Source of the DNA: Streptomyces sp. LX-29
GTDB lineage: Bacteria; Actinomycetota; Actinomycetes; Streptomycetales; Streptomycetaceae
DNA length: 64,000 nucleotides
Assembly: GCF_029541745.1 (NCBI RefSeq)
Contig: NZ_CP089746.1
Location: forward strand, 1,860,001 to 1,924,000
Direction: 5' to 3'
Below are positions 33,287 to 43,380 of this stretch, piece by piece. Each line of letters begins with the position of its first letter. Positions within the stretch are counted from its first letter, which is position 1. The notes beneath the pieces were generated by a model, which was given only the letters and a program-made list of their open reading frames with translations, was not told the origin of the DNA and did no database searches. A program made the position numbers and the translations under genes.

Positions 33287-33390
33287 GCCACCGGCACGGT
33301 GGTGGTGCGGAACGATCGGGGGCGGCTTTACGGAGCACGCCCCCCATTCGTCTCCGAAACCCCTCCGGTCAATCCACTCCGCACGACGAC

Positions 33391-33427
33391 AAGGCCGCGC
33401 GCCCGGCTAATCCGGGCACGCGGCCTT
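33391..33427 (+). terminator. ptsH terminator
   Basis: 16-bp arms AAGGCCGCGCGCCCGG and CCGGGCACGCGGCCTT with one mismatch and a 5-base loop are followed by GTTTTC. This is a classic intrinsic terminator, about 105 bp after the ptsH stop. Confidence 0.9.
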
Positions 33428-33520
33428 GTTTTCACTCGAAGGCGATCGCGCCGCGAAGCCACGGATTCCCCGCGACGGAAATCGCCATTCTTCATATGCC
33501 ATGTGTATACGGCCCACGTG

Positions 33521-34315
33521 TTAATTCCGAGCGCTCGCCGTGTTGTGGGATTGTTTCGAATCCCTCACGGCGGCGGCCGGTGCCACGGCCGTGAACGGGC
33601 GGCGGAGCCGGTACTCGGCGAGCGAGCGCTCCGCGTGCAGCGCGGCCAGCGAGCGGGCCCGCTCGGCGTCGCCTCGGGCCACGGCGTCCACCAGCGCGCC
33701 ATACCCCTCCCACGACTCCACGGCCCGCACCACCGCGGGTTCCGCACGCGGCGGGCCGGGGCGTGAGGCCGGGGCGGCGGGCGACGCGGGGCCGGCCGGC
33801 TCCAGCGCGTACATCCAATCGATCTTCCGCCGCAGCTGCACCAGCAGCCCGGCCAGGCTCGGGCTTCCGGAGGCCTGCGCCAGCGTCTCGTGGAACCAGT
33901 CGCAGAGCGGGCGCAGCTCGGCGAGCTGACCGCGACGCGCCCGTTCCTGGCCGAGCCGCACCAGCCCGCGCAACACCTTCAGATGCGCCTCGGTGCGCCG
34001 CTGGGCGGCGCGCGCGGCGCCCAGCGGCTCCATCAGGGCGCGGATGTCGAGCAGGTCGGCGACCTCTTCCGGCGAGGGCTGCGCGACGCACGCCCCGGCG
34101 TGCCGGCGGCTGGTCACGAAGCCCTCGGACTCCAGGGTGCGCAGGGCCTCCCGCACCGGCACCCGCGAGACGCCGTAGCGACGGGCGAGCAGTTCCTCGG
34201 TCAGCCGCGCGCCGGGCGCGAAGGCGCCGGAGACGATGTCGTCGCGGATCGCCGTACACACCGCATGGGCCGAAATCCGACGGCCGCCCTGGAACACAGT
34301 CGAATCGCCGTTCAC
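33521..34315 (-). CDS. GntR-family (FCD-type) transcriptional regulator
   Basis: The 264-residue protein has a GTG start at 34315. The N-terminal winged helix is about residues 15-80 (FAPGARLTEELLARRYGVSRVPVREALRTLESEGFV). A helical FCD ligand domain follows (LLDIRALMEPLGAARAA, LCDWFHETLAQASGSPSLAG, YGALVDAVARGDAERARSLAALHAE). A Pro/Ala-rich insertion (about residues 180-200) interrupts the FCD domain. Effector and targets are unknown. It lies convergent to ptsH and upstream of the M23 peptidase on the same strand but is separated from it by a terminator. Confidence 0.87.
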   Translation of the reverse strand: MNGDSTVFQGGRRISAHAVCTAIRDDIVSGAFAPGARLTEELLARRYGVSRVPVREALRTLESEGFVTSRRHAGACVAQPSPEEVADLLDIRALMEPLGAARAAQRRTEAHLKVLRGLVRLGQERARRGQLAELRPLCDWFHETLAQASGSPSLAGLLVQLRRKIDWMYALEPAGPASPAAPASRPGPPRAEPAVVRAVESWEGYGALVDAVARGDAERARSLAALHAERSLAEYRLRRPFTAVAPAAAVRDSKQSHNTASARN

Positions 34316-34374
34316 TTCCGGTCCCGCATGGTCGAACCTCCGCCGTAATCCCCGCTAAACGCAGCTGATTGACG

Positions 34375-34385
34375 TGTGATCCACA
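34375..34385. promoter_or_regulatory. Candidate autoregulatory operator of the GntR gene
   Basis: TGTGATCCACA has TGTG/CACA arms around a 3-base centre and lies 60 bp upstream of the GTG start. Short inverted repeats of this type are typical for FCD-type GntR proteins. A second inverted repeat CATGGC...GCCATG around a T tract (about 34431-34451) lies farther upstream. Assignment is inference. Confidence 0.35.
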
Positions 34386-34470
34386 AACTCTATTCCACGT
34401 GGCCGGAATTTCCGACGGCCCGAGTGATTTCATGGCTATTTTTTGGCCATGCCCCGGAGGGCACACGCGT

Positions 34471-34497
34471 AAGGCCCCGGCCGGGGGCCGGGGCCTT
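34471..34497 (-). terminator. M23 peptidase gene terminator
   Basis: A 27-bp hairpin AAGGCCCCGGCC / GGCCGGGGCCTT lies 30 bp beyond the peptidase stop. Confidence 0.85.
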
Positions 34498-34526
34498 GCG
34501 GGGGAAGTCCGCCGTGCGGCGGCGGG

Positions 34527-35354
34527 TCAGATGTTGACGCCGTGGTGGCGGAGGTAGCTCACCGGGTCGATGTCCGAGCCGTACTCCGCGGTGGTGCGCG
34601 CCTCGAAGTGCAGGTGCGGACCGCTGGAGTTGCCGGTGCTGCCGGAGAGGCCGATCTGCTGGCCCGGGGTGACCGTCTGGCCGACGGAGACGCTGAGCGA
34701 GGACAGGTGGCCGTACTGGGTGTAGGTGCCGTCGTTCATCTTGATGACGACGTTGTTGCCGTACGCGCCGCCCCAACCGGCCTCGACGACGGTGCCGGAG
34801 CCGACCGCGCGCACCGAGGTGCCGGACGCCGCGTGGAAGTCCACACCGGTGTGGCTGCCGGAGGACCACATGCCGCCGCCTGCTTGGTAGGAGGTGGAGA
34901 CGTAGGAGCCCTCGATCGGCGACACGAAGGTGTTCAGCCGCTTGCGCTCGGCCTCGCGGGCGGCGCGCTCCTTGGCCTCGCGCTCGGCCTTCGCCCTCGC
35001 CTTGGCCTTCTTGGCCGCGGCCTCGGCCGTGCGCTTCGCCTCGGCGGCCTCGCGGACGGCCTGCTTGCGGGCGGCCTCCTCGGCCTGCGCCTTGGCGGCG
35101 GCCTCCTGGGCCACGTTCTCCTGGGTCTGCGCCTGGGCGTCGATCTGGTCGGCCATGTGCTCACCGACGACGATCGCCTGGTTGAGGCCGGTGTCCTCCA
35201 GGCGGTCCGGCTCGCCGGAGGGCGAGGCGGCGAACGCGGGGGAGGCGACGGAGGCGACGACGCCACCGATCGTGGCTATCCCGGCGATGTTCGCGCCCGT
35301 ACGGGCGGCGGAGCGGGGACGACGGTGCTTCCCGGTGGCACGGGTGAACGCCAT
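34527..35354 (-). CDS. Secreted M23 (LytM) peptidase with coiled-coil, under c-di-AMP riboswitch
   Basis: The 275-residue protein starts at ATG 35354. A long N-region KHRRPRSAARTGANIAG, hydrophobic stretch and ASPAFAA form a signal peptide cleaved near residue 43. A Lys/Ala/Glu-rich coiled coil follows (about 75-140). The C-terminal M23 domain has zinc ligands in SHTGVDFHA and HLHFEA. It likely cuts peptidoglycan cross-bridges outside the membrane during growth, sporulation or germination. The 5' leader is a ydaO-class riboswitch, so synthesis is expected to fall when c-di-AMP is high, as reported for rpfA and related hydrolases. Confidence 0.92.
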   Translation of the reverse strand: MAFTRATGKHRRPRSAARTGANIAGIATIGGVVASVASPAFAASPSGEPDRLEDTGLNQAIVVGEHMADQIDAQAQTQENVAQEAAAKAQAEEAARKQAVREAAEAKRTAEAAAKKAKARAKAEREAKERAAREAERKRLNTFVSPIEGSYVSTSYQAGGGMWSSGSHTGVDFHAASGTSVRAVGSGTVVEAGWGGAYGNNVVIKMNDGTYTQYGHLSSLSVSVGQTVTPGQQIGLSGSTGNSSGPHLHFEARTTAEYGSDIDPVSYLRHHGVNI

Positions 35355-35380
35355 GGGGTGGCGTACTCCTTTCCTTCCTT

Positions 35381-35509
35381 CGCCTACCGGGTTAGCTGAC
35401 GGGTTCGGAGCAGGAAGGTCTCCTACGAGCACCTCCGGAAAGGCGCCCGATTCACCCCAGGGGGATATGGGTCCCCGGCTCCCCTGGCTCGTGCCACGGG
35501 ACTCGGCGA
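35381..35509 (-). ncRNA. c-di-AMP riboswitch (ydaO-yuaA class) in the M23 leader
   Basis: Read on the minus strand, the leader shows the class hallmarks in order: GCCGAGTCCCGTGGCACGAG, GCCGGGGACCCA, TTGGGGTGAATC-like CTGGGGTGAATCGGGCG, a short P-stem, GAACCCGTCAGCTAACCCGG and the closing TAGGCG. The 3' edge is about 27 bp before the ATG, with AAGGAAAGGAG between. The paired ends are GCCGAGTC and the TAGGCG region. Known Streptomyces ydaO elements precede cell-wall hydrolase genes. Confidence 0.92.
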
Positions 35510-35720
35510 TGGTCGCTCGCTGCCGCGGGTGCGGCTCACGCATGACGAGCAACCGCACCGACGCTAGAGGCGAGTTCTTTCGTTCACCAAACAGATCAGC
35601 GTTTTTGTTGCGCTCGCCACACACACAGACAGGCAATCTCTCCAATAAAACGGACATTTGACGGATGCCAAGCCGTGATCTGGGACCCAGGTCGGCGCGG
35701 GCGGGCGCGGGCAGCGAAAG
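35510..35720 (-). promoter_or_regulatory. Probable promoter region of the riboswitch transcript
   Basis: No gene is present. An A/T-rich patch at about 35575-35660, unusual for this genome, lies upstream of the riboswitch and is the likely promoter and regulator-binding area for the M23 transcript. No clear -10/-35 pair was assigned. Confidence 0.45.
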
Positions 35721-35756
35721 AGGGGCCCTGACGTCCCGTCGGACGTCGGGGCCCCT
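35721..35756 (-). terminator. Terminator of the M16 peptidase pair
   Basis: 16-bp arms AGGGGCCCTGACGTCC and GGACGTCGGGGCCCCT (one G-T pair) with a 4-base loop lie about 110 bp past the second M16 stop. Confidence 0.8.
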
Positions 35757-35766
35757 CACCGGACCT

Positions 35767-35868
35767 CACATCGCGTCAGCCGATCGCGTGCGCGCATCGC
35801 GCCAGCCACATCACGTCAGCCACATCGCGTCAGCGCGTCGCACCGGCCGATCGCGTCAGCGCGTCGCG
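35767..35868. repeat. Short CATCGCGTCAGC direct repeats
   Basis: Five or six drifting copies of a CA(T)CGCGTCAGC-type 12-mer fill the gap between the M16 stop and its terminator. The array runs into the last codons of the gene. Confidence 0.65.
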
Positions 35869-37269
35869 TCAACCGGACACGACGCGCACCTCGCCGATGC
35901 CGAGGGCCCGCACCGGCTCCTCGATGGCCGAGGCGTCACCGACGAGCACCGTGACGAGCCGGTCCCCCGGGAATGCGCTCACCACGGCCGCGGTCGCCTC
36001 CACCGTGCCGGTCTCCGCCAGCCGGGCGTAGAGCTTCCCCTGGAAGTCGTCGGGGAGCTGCTGCTCCACCTGGTCGGCCAGGGTGTTGGCGACGGCCGCC
36101 GCCGTCTCGAAGCGCAGCGGCGCCACGCCCACGAGGTTCTGCACGGCCGCCTCGCGCTCGTCGTCCGTCAACCCCTCCTCGGCCAGCGTCCGCAGCACCT
36201 TCCAGGCGTCCTCCAGCGCGGGCCCGGTCACCTCGGTGGCCACCGAGCCGCTGATGGCGAGCATCGCGATGCCGGAGACGCCCGCGGTGGCGGGGTCGAC
36301 CGAGCGCAGCACCTGGCCGAAGGCGCGCACGCCGTAGGTGTAGCCCTTCTCCTCGCGCAGCACCCGGTCGAGGCGCGAGGTGAGGGTGCCGCCCAGGCAG
36401 TAGGTGCCGAGCACCTGAGCGGGCCACACGCGGTCGTGCCGGTCGGCGCCGACCCGCCCGATGAGCAGCTGGGTCTGCACCGCGCCGGGCCGGTCGACGA
36501 TCACCACACGGCCGGTGTCGTCGGCCGTGATCGCCGGGTAGGAGCGCTTCCGAGCCGGCCCGCCGGTCCAGGAGCCGAGGGTGTCGGCGAGCGCCTGGTC
36601 GAGGTCGAGGTCGGTGAAGTCGCCGACGACCACGGCGGTGGCGCTGGCCGGCCGCACGTGCGCCTCGTAGAAGGCGCGCACGGAGGCGGCGTCGATGCGC
36701 GCGACGGTCTCCTCGGTGCCCTGGCGGGGCCGGGACATCCGGACGTCGGCCGGGAACAGCTCCTTGGACAGCGCCATCGAGGCGCGCCGAGCCGGGTTGG
36801 CCAGCTCGTGCGGGATCTCGTCCAGTCGGTTCTGGACCAGCCGCTCCACCTCGCCGTCGGGGAAGGCGGGGGCGCGCAGCGCGTCGGCCAGCAGGCTCAG
36901 CGCCTTGTGCAGCCGGGAGGCCGGGACCTCCAGCGACACCCGGACGCCGGGGTGGTCGGCGTGCGCGTCCAGGGTGGCGCCGCAGCGCTCCAGCTCGGCC
37001 GCGAACTCCTCCGCGTCGTGCTTGTCGGTGCCCTCGGACAGGGCGCGCGCCATGATGGTGGCGACGCCGTCCAGGCCGGCCGGCTCGGCGTCCAGCGGCG
37101 CGTCGAGGCTGATCTCCACCGCGACGACCTGCTGGCCGGGGCGGTGGCAGCGCAGCACGGTCAGGCCATTGGGCAGCGTGGCGCGCTCGGGCGCGGGGAA
37201 CGCCCACGGCTTGGCCAGACCCGGCTTGGGCTGCGGGTGGAACGTCATGGTGGCGGCGGTGTCGCTCAC
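35869..37269 (-). CDS. M16-family peptidase-like protein, non-catalytic partner
   Basis: The 466-residue protein is read from GTG 37269, whose GTGA overlaps the stop of the upstream M16 gene; an internal ATG lies at 37248. It has the two-lobe M16 fold pattern (LPNGLTVLRCHRPGQQVVAVEI, and RVLREEKGYTYGVRAFG in the second half). It lacks the HxxEH zinc motif at the expected place, where ATIMARALSEGTDKHDAEEF is found instead. Two-subunit M16 enzymes pair one catalytic and one inactive subunit, so this is most likely the inactive partner of the next gene. Confidence 0.87.
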   Translation of the reverse strand: MSDTAATMTFHPQPKPGLAKPWAFPAPERATLPNGLTVLRCHRPGQQVVAVEISLDAPLDAEPAGLDGVATIMARALSEGTDKHDAEEFAAELERCGATLDAHADHPGVRVSLEVPASRLHKALSLLADALRAPAFPDGEVERLVQNRLDEIPHELANPARRASMALSKELFPADVRMSRPRQGTEETVARIDAASVRAFYEAHVRPASATAVVVGDFTDLDLDQALADTLGSWTGGPARKRSYPAITADDTGRVVIVDRPGAVQTQLLIGRVGADRHDRVWPAQVLGTYCLGGTLTSRLDRVLREEKGYTYGVRAFGQVLRSVDPATAGVSGIAMLAISGSVATEVTGPALEDAWKVLRTLAEEGLTDDEREAAVQNLVGVAPLRFETAAAVANTLADQVEQQLPDDFQGKLYARLAETGTVEATAAVVSAFPGDRLVTVLVGDASAIEEPVRALGIGEVRVVSG

Positions 37270-38696
37270 TGCGCCGACTCCCCTTCTTCCGTGGTGCCGG
37301 CTTGCTTGCCGGCGGCGTTCTCGGCGGCGTCCGCGGCGTCGGCCGCGTTCTCCTCGGTGTCGGCCCCGTCGGCGGCCGCGGCCTGCTCGGCCGGCTGGAC
37401 GGGCTCGTAGACGAGGACCGCGCGGTTGTCGGGGCGCAGTCGCGCGGCGGCCACCGCGCGCACCTCCTCGGCGGTGACGTCCAGGACCCGGTTGACGGCG
37501 GTGAGCGCCAGCTGCGGGTCGCCGAACAGAACGGCGAACCGGCACAGTTCGTCGGCGCGCCCGCCGACGGTCGCCAGCCGGTCCAGCCACTCCCGCTCCA
37601 GCTGCGCCTGGGCGCGCTCCATCTCCTGCGGGGTCGGCCCTTCCGCGGCGAAGCGGGCCAACTCCTCGTCGACCGCCGCCTCGATGTCGGGCACCTCCAC
37701 GCCGCCGGAGGTCTTCACGTCCAGCCAGCCCAGCGAGGGCGCGCCGGAGAGCCGCAGCAGGCCGAACCCGGCGGCCACGGCGGTGCGGTCGCGGCGCACC
37801 AGCCGGTTGTGCAGCCGGGAGGACTCGCCGCCGCCGAGCACGGTCAGCGCCAGATCGGCGGCGTCGGCCTCGCGGGTGCCGTCGTGCGGCAGCCGGTAGG
37901 CGGCCATGAGGGCGCGGGCCGGGACCTCCTCGTGGACCTCCTCGCGCAGCTGCTCGCCGATGACGTCCGGGAGCGAGCCGTCGCGCGGGGGGCGCTTGCC
38001 CTCGTGGGAGGGGATGGAGCCGAAGTACTTCTCGACCCAGGCCAGCGTCTGCTCGGGGTCGATGTCGCCGACGATGGCCAGCACCGCGTTGTTGGGCGCG
38101 TAGTAGGTGCGGAAGAACTCCCGCGCGTCCTCCAGCGAGGCCGCGTCCAGGTCGGCCATCGAGCCGATGGGCGTGTGGTGGTACGGGTGGCCCTCGGGGT
38201 AGGCCATGGCGACGAGGCGCTCGAAGGCCGTGCCGTAGGGCACGTTGTCGTAGCGCTGCCGGCGCTCGTTCTTGACGACGTCCCGCTGGTTCTCCAGGCT
38301 CTCCTCGTCCAGCGCGGTGAGGAGCGACCCCATACGGTCGGCCTCCAGCCACAGCGCCAGCTCCACCTGGTGGGCGGGCATCGTCTCGAAGTAGTTGGTG
38401 CGCTCGAAGCTGGTGGTCCCGTTCAGCGAACCGCCTGCGCCCTGCACCAGCTCGAAGTGGCCGTTCCCGGACACCTGGGCGGAGCCCTGGAACATCAGGT
38501 GCTCGAAGAGGTGAGCCAGGCCGGTACGCCCCTTGACTTCGTGGCGCGAGCCGACGTCGTACCAGAGGCAGACGGCGGCGACCGGGGTCAGATGGTCCTC
38601 GGAGAGCACCACCCGTAGGCCGTTGGCCAGGCGGTGCTCGGTCGCTGTCAGGCCGCCGGAGCCGGCCTGTTGCGTGGCCGTGTGACCCATGGGCAT
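37266..38696 (-). CDS. M16-family zinc metallopeptidase, catalytic subunit
   Basis: The 476-residue protein starts at ATG 38696 (AAGGGA site). The inverted zinc motif HLFEH is at His62-Glu65-His66 (TGLAHLFEHLMFQGS), with the distal Glu in the expected helix (LENQRDVVKNERRQRYDN). No signal peptide is visible. The C-terminal tail is an Ala/Asp/Glu-rich low-complexity segment. It is the first gene of a coupled pair and probably forms a clam-shell dimer with the inactive partner. The substrate is unknown. Confidence 0.92.
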   Translation of the reverse strand: MPMGHTATQQAGSGGLTATEHRLANGLRVVLSEDHLTPVAAVCLWYDVGSRHEVKGRTGLAHLFEHLMFQGSAQVSGNGHFELVQGAGGSLNGTTSFERTNYFETMPAHQVELALWLEADRMGSLLTALDEESLENQRDVVKNERRQRYDNVPYGTAFERLVAMAYPEGHPYHHTPIGSMADLDAASLEDAREFFRTYYAPNNAVLAIVGDIDPEQTLAWVEKYFGSIPSHEGKRPPRDGSLPDVIGEQLREEVHEEVPARALMAAYRLPHDGTREADAADLALTVLGGGESSRLHNRLVRRDRTAVAAGFGLLRLSGAPSLGWLDVKTSGGVEVPDIEAAVDEELARFAAEGPTPQEMERAQAQLEREWLDRLATVGGRADELCRFAVLFGDPQLALTAVNRVLDVTAEEVRAVAAARLRPDNRAVLVYEPVQPAEQAAAADGADTEENAADAADAAENAAGKQAGTTEEGESAQ

Positions 38697-39123
38697 GTAC
38701 GTCCCTTCGATCGCGTGATCAAGCGTGTACGGAACCGGCGCGGTGCCGCACGATGAGCGGTTCAGTCACTGTATGCAAGCGCGCGGACATCTGGCGAAGT
38801 TCCCGGACGCCGCTGGCTGACGAGACGACCCGGCCGCCGGCCGGGAGAGGCTGCCGGGAGGGGGCACGCGGCGGCTCCAGGGCGGCCGCACGCCCGCGCC
38901 GGGTCCGTTCCGGGGCACGGTGCGGATCCGTTCCGGGGTACGGGCGGGGCTCGTTCCGGGGCGCGGGCCGGGCTCGTTCCAGGGCTCGTTTCAGGGCGCG
39001 GGCCGGGCTCGGAGCCGGGCCTCCGGCGGCCCGGGGATGGGTCGCGGTCGGCGTTGTCAGTGGGTCGGGCCACAATGGTCCGCGTCAGATCCCTTCTCGG
39101 CAGTTGAAGGAGCCGCAGCCGCG
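38697..39123. other. Divergent M16/parC promoter region with degenerate repeats
   Basis: Gene-free. From 38898 to 39016 a drifting 17-20-bp unit (CGTTCCGGGGCACGGT, CGTTCCGGGGTACGGG, CGTTCCGGGGCGCGGG, CGTTCCAGGGCTCG) occurs at least four times. A relatively A/T-rich patch at 38760-38780 is nearer the M16 start. The parC ribosome site GAAGGAG is at about 39103, rather far (12 bp) from the ATG. Confidence 0.6.
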
Positions 39124-41577
<2,454 letters not shown>

Positions 41578-41578
41578 G

Positions 41579-41720
41579 GACCGGGGTGAGGACCGGTGCA
41601 AGAACCGAGGTGAAGACCGGTTCAAGGACCGGGGTGAGCGATCCGGCCGGTGCGGGCCGGCCGGTGTCGCGGCCGGTCTCCCGGCCGGTGTGCTGGCCCG
41701 CGTCGCGGCCGGTCTCCCGG
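41579..41720. repeat. 12-bp tandem repeats directly after parC
   Basis: Five consecutive 12-bp units (GACCGGGGTGAG, GACCGGTGCAAG, AACCGAGGTGAA, GACCGGTTCAAG, GACCGGGGTGAG) occupy 41579-41638. A second direct repeat GTCGCGGCCGGTCTCCCGG occurs twice between about 41668 and 41720. The array starts 2 bp after the parC stop. Confidence 0.85.
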
Positions 41721-42106
41721 TAGAGGCCGTCGCGCTCGCGGGCCGCGGGCCGGGGCGTCGCTCCCTCTCGCGGCTGGCCCATCGGCCGGTCTCAACGGGG
41801 CGGTGCGGCCGGGCCGCGTCGGGTGCGGCGGGGACCGGCACCCACTGGAGGACGGTGAGCCGCCATGGCCGGCCATCGCTCGAGAAGGCGAGCAGCGACC
41901 CGTGCCCACGGCCTGCCCCGCGGGCACGGGACCTTCGGCCGACCACGCGAGGAGACCGCGACACACCGCCGCCACGGACGTTCGTGGTGACCGCGCGAGG
42001 TCAAGGGCGCACAGGGGCAGGGGTGTTCATACGCGACGAAGATCACGTCAACTCGACGCGGCGGAGGGGGCCGTTGAGGGCGGAGCGGGTGATCCCCGAC
42101 CTGAAA
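41721..42106. other. Gene-free stretch between the parC repeats and the iron box
   Basis: No ORF with host-like codon bias is seen on either strand. The sequence is GC-rich and becomes slightly more A/T-rich after 41980, as expected toward the promoter of the next gene. Confidence 0.5.
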
Positions 42107-42125
42107 TGAGGTTAGGCTTACCTTC
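42107..42125 (+). promoter_or_regulatory. Iron box (DtxR/IdeR/DmdR-type operator) abutting the start codon
   Basis: TGAGGTTAGGCTTACCTTC matches 15 of 19 positions of the DtxR-family consensus TTAGGTTAGGCTAACCTAA. It ends at the base before the GTG start at 42126. TAGGCT (42113-42118) can serve as a -10 element, which would put the transcription start at or near the GTG. Confidence 0.85.
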
Positions 42126-43052
42126 GTGAGCACGTGCGCGACCGCCTCCCGCGATCTGTCCGAGCCGCTCGCCGGAACGGCGGCGACCGCTCCCACCTGG
42201 CTGCTGGTGGAACAGCCCGGCCCCTGGGGTGCCGAGGCCCTGACCGCCAGCCGTCTCGACCCGAGATTGGGCCGCGCCCTGGAGCGCGTCACCCAGGGCA
42301 CCGGGGTACGGGTCGCGCTCATCCGCCGCCCCGGCCGGCACGCCGACTGCCACCTCCCCGCGCGACACCGCGTCTTCGTCGCCCACACCGGACCCGGCGC
42401 CTCCTGGATCCGCACCACGGCGCTCACCGACCCCGCCCGGCTGCTGGAGCTGGACTTCGCGGCGCTCGGCGCCGGCAACGAGGCCGGCCTGCGGGACGAG
42501 TGGTCGGCGTACACCGGCGATCCGCTGGTGCTGGTGTGCACCAACGGCAAGCGGGACCGCTGCTGCGCGCTGCTCGGCCGCCCGCTCGCCGCCGAGCTGG
42601 CGGCCTCCGGCGCCGAGGGCACCTGGGAGATCACCCACATAGGAGGACACCGCTTCTCCCCCACCCTCGTGGTGCTTCCGTACGGCTACGCGTACGGGCG
42701 GGCCACCGCCCAGCACGTCACGGAGGTCATCGAGGCCGTGCGCGCCGGCCATGTCGTCACCGCCGGCTCCCGCGGCCGCTCCACCTGGGAGCGCCCGGGC
42801 CAGGCGGCCGATCTGGCGGTCCGCGAGCTGACCGGGGAGGCCCGCGCGGAGGCGCTCACGGTGCTGCGCACGGAGGGCGCGGCCCCCGCCTGGACCGTCA
42901 CGGTCGCCCACACCGACGGTCGCCGCTGGGACGTCTCCCTCGCCCAGGTCGCCGCCGCCCCGCCGCGCCCGCAGAGCTGCGGTACGGCCCTCGGCTCCCC
43001 CGCCCGCATCGACGTGATCGGCATCCGGGCCGCCGTGGCCGCCACCCGCTGA
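42126..43052 (+). CDS. Sucrase/ferredoxin-like protein, iron-regulated, probably leaderless
   Basis: The 308-residue protein of the 'sucrase/ferredoxin-like' family has a thioredoxin-like [2Fe-2S] module recognisable by LVLVCTNGKRDRCCALLGRPLA and the following THIGGHRFSPTLVVLPYG. An N-terminal Cys-containing region (RPGRHADCHLP) and a C-terminal small domain complete it. The iron box immediately upstream predicts derepression under iron starvation through DmdR1-type repressors. A role in reductive iron release from siderophores or in Fe-S redox is plausible but unproven. No ribosome site sits at proper distance, and the putative -10 is 8 bp before the GTG, so a leaderless mRNA is likely. Confidence 0.85.
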   Translation: MSTCATASRDLSEPLAGTAATAPTWLLVEQPGPWGAEALTASRLDPRLGRALERVTQGTGVRVALIRRPGRHADCHLPARHRVFVAHTGPGASWIRTTALTDPARLLELDFAALGAGNEAGLRDEWSAYTGDPLVLVCTNGKRDRCCALLGRPLAAELAASGAEGTWEITHIGGHRFSPTLVVLPYGYAYGRATAQHVTEVIEAVRAGHVVTAGSRGRSTWERPGQAADLAVRELTGEARAEALTVLRTEGAAPAWTVTVAHTDGRRWDVSLAQVAAAPPRPQSCGTALGSPARIDVIGIRAAVAATR

Positions 43053-43380
43053 CGAGCGACGCCGTACGGCCGGAAGCCCACGCGGCCGACCACGCCCGTA
43101 CATCGGGCGCCGCCCGTGAGGCGGACGACACTCGTACGGCGCACCCGGTCCACACGTCGGGCGACACCCTTACGGCGAACCCCGTCCGTACGTCGGGCGA
43201 CACCCATACGGCGAACCGAGCCCATACCTCGGGCGACACCCTTACGGCGGGCGCGGGCGGCGCGGCACCACAGGCCCAGGCGGCGCGGCACCACAGACGG
43301 GCGGCGCGGCACCACAGGCCCGGGCGGAACGAGGCGCGCGCGGGCACCCCCCCTTGACGCCGGGCCTTACCGTCGTACGC
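43053..43380. repeat. 36-bp and about 22-bp tandem repeats between the sucrase-like gene and the sensor kinase
   Basis: A 36-bp unit beginning TCGGGCGACACCC is repeated at 43157, 43193 and 43229, with a degenerate copy at 43113. It is followed by three copies of a 22-23-bp unit containing GCGGCACCACAG (43262, 43285, 43307). The 36-bp period equals 12 codons, but no start site or host-like ORF frames the array. There are no alternating unique spacers, so it is not a CRISPR. It runs to about 40 bp before the kinase start. Confidence 0.85.

Noticed and set aside
43113..43265. Possible CRISPR array (36-bp repeats)
   Set aside because: The units are head-to-tail with no unique spacers, and no cas genes are present.
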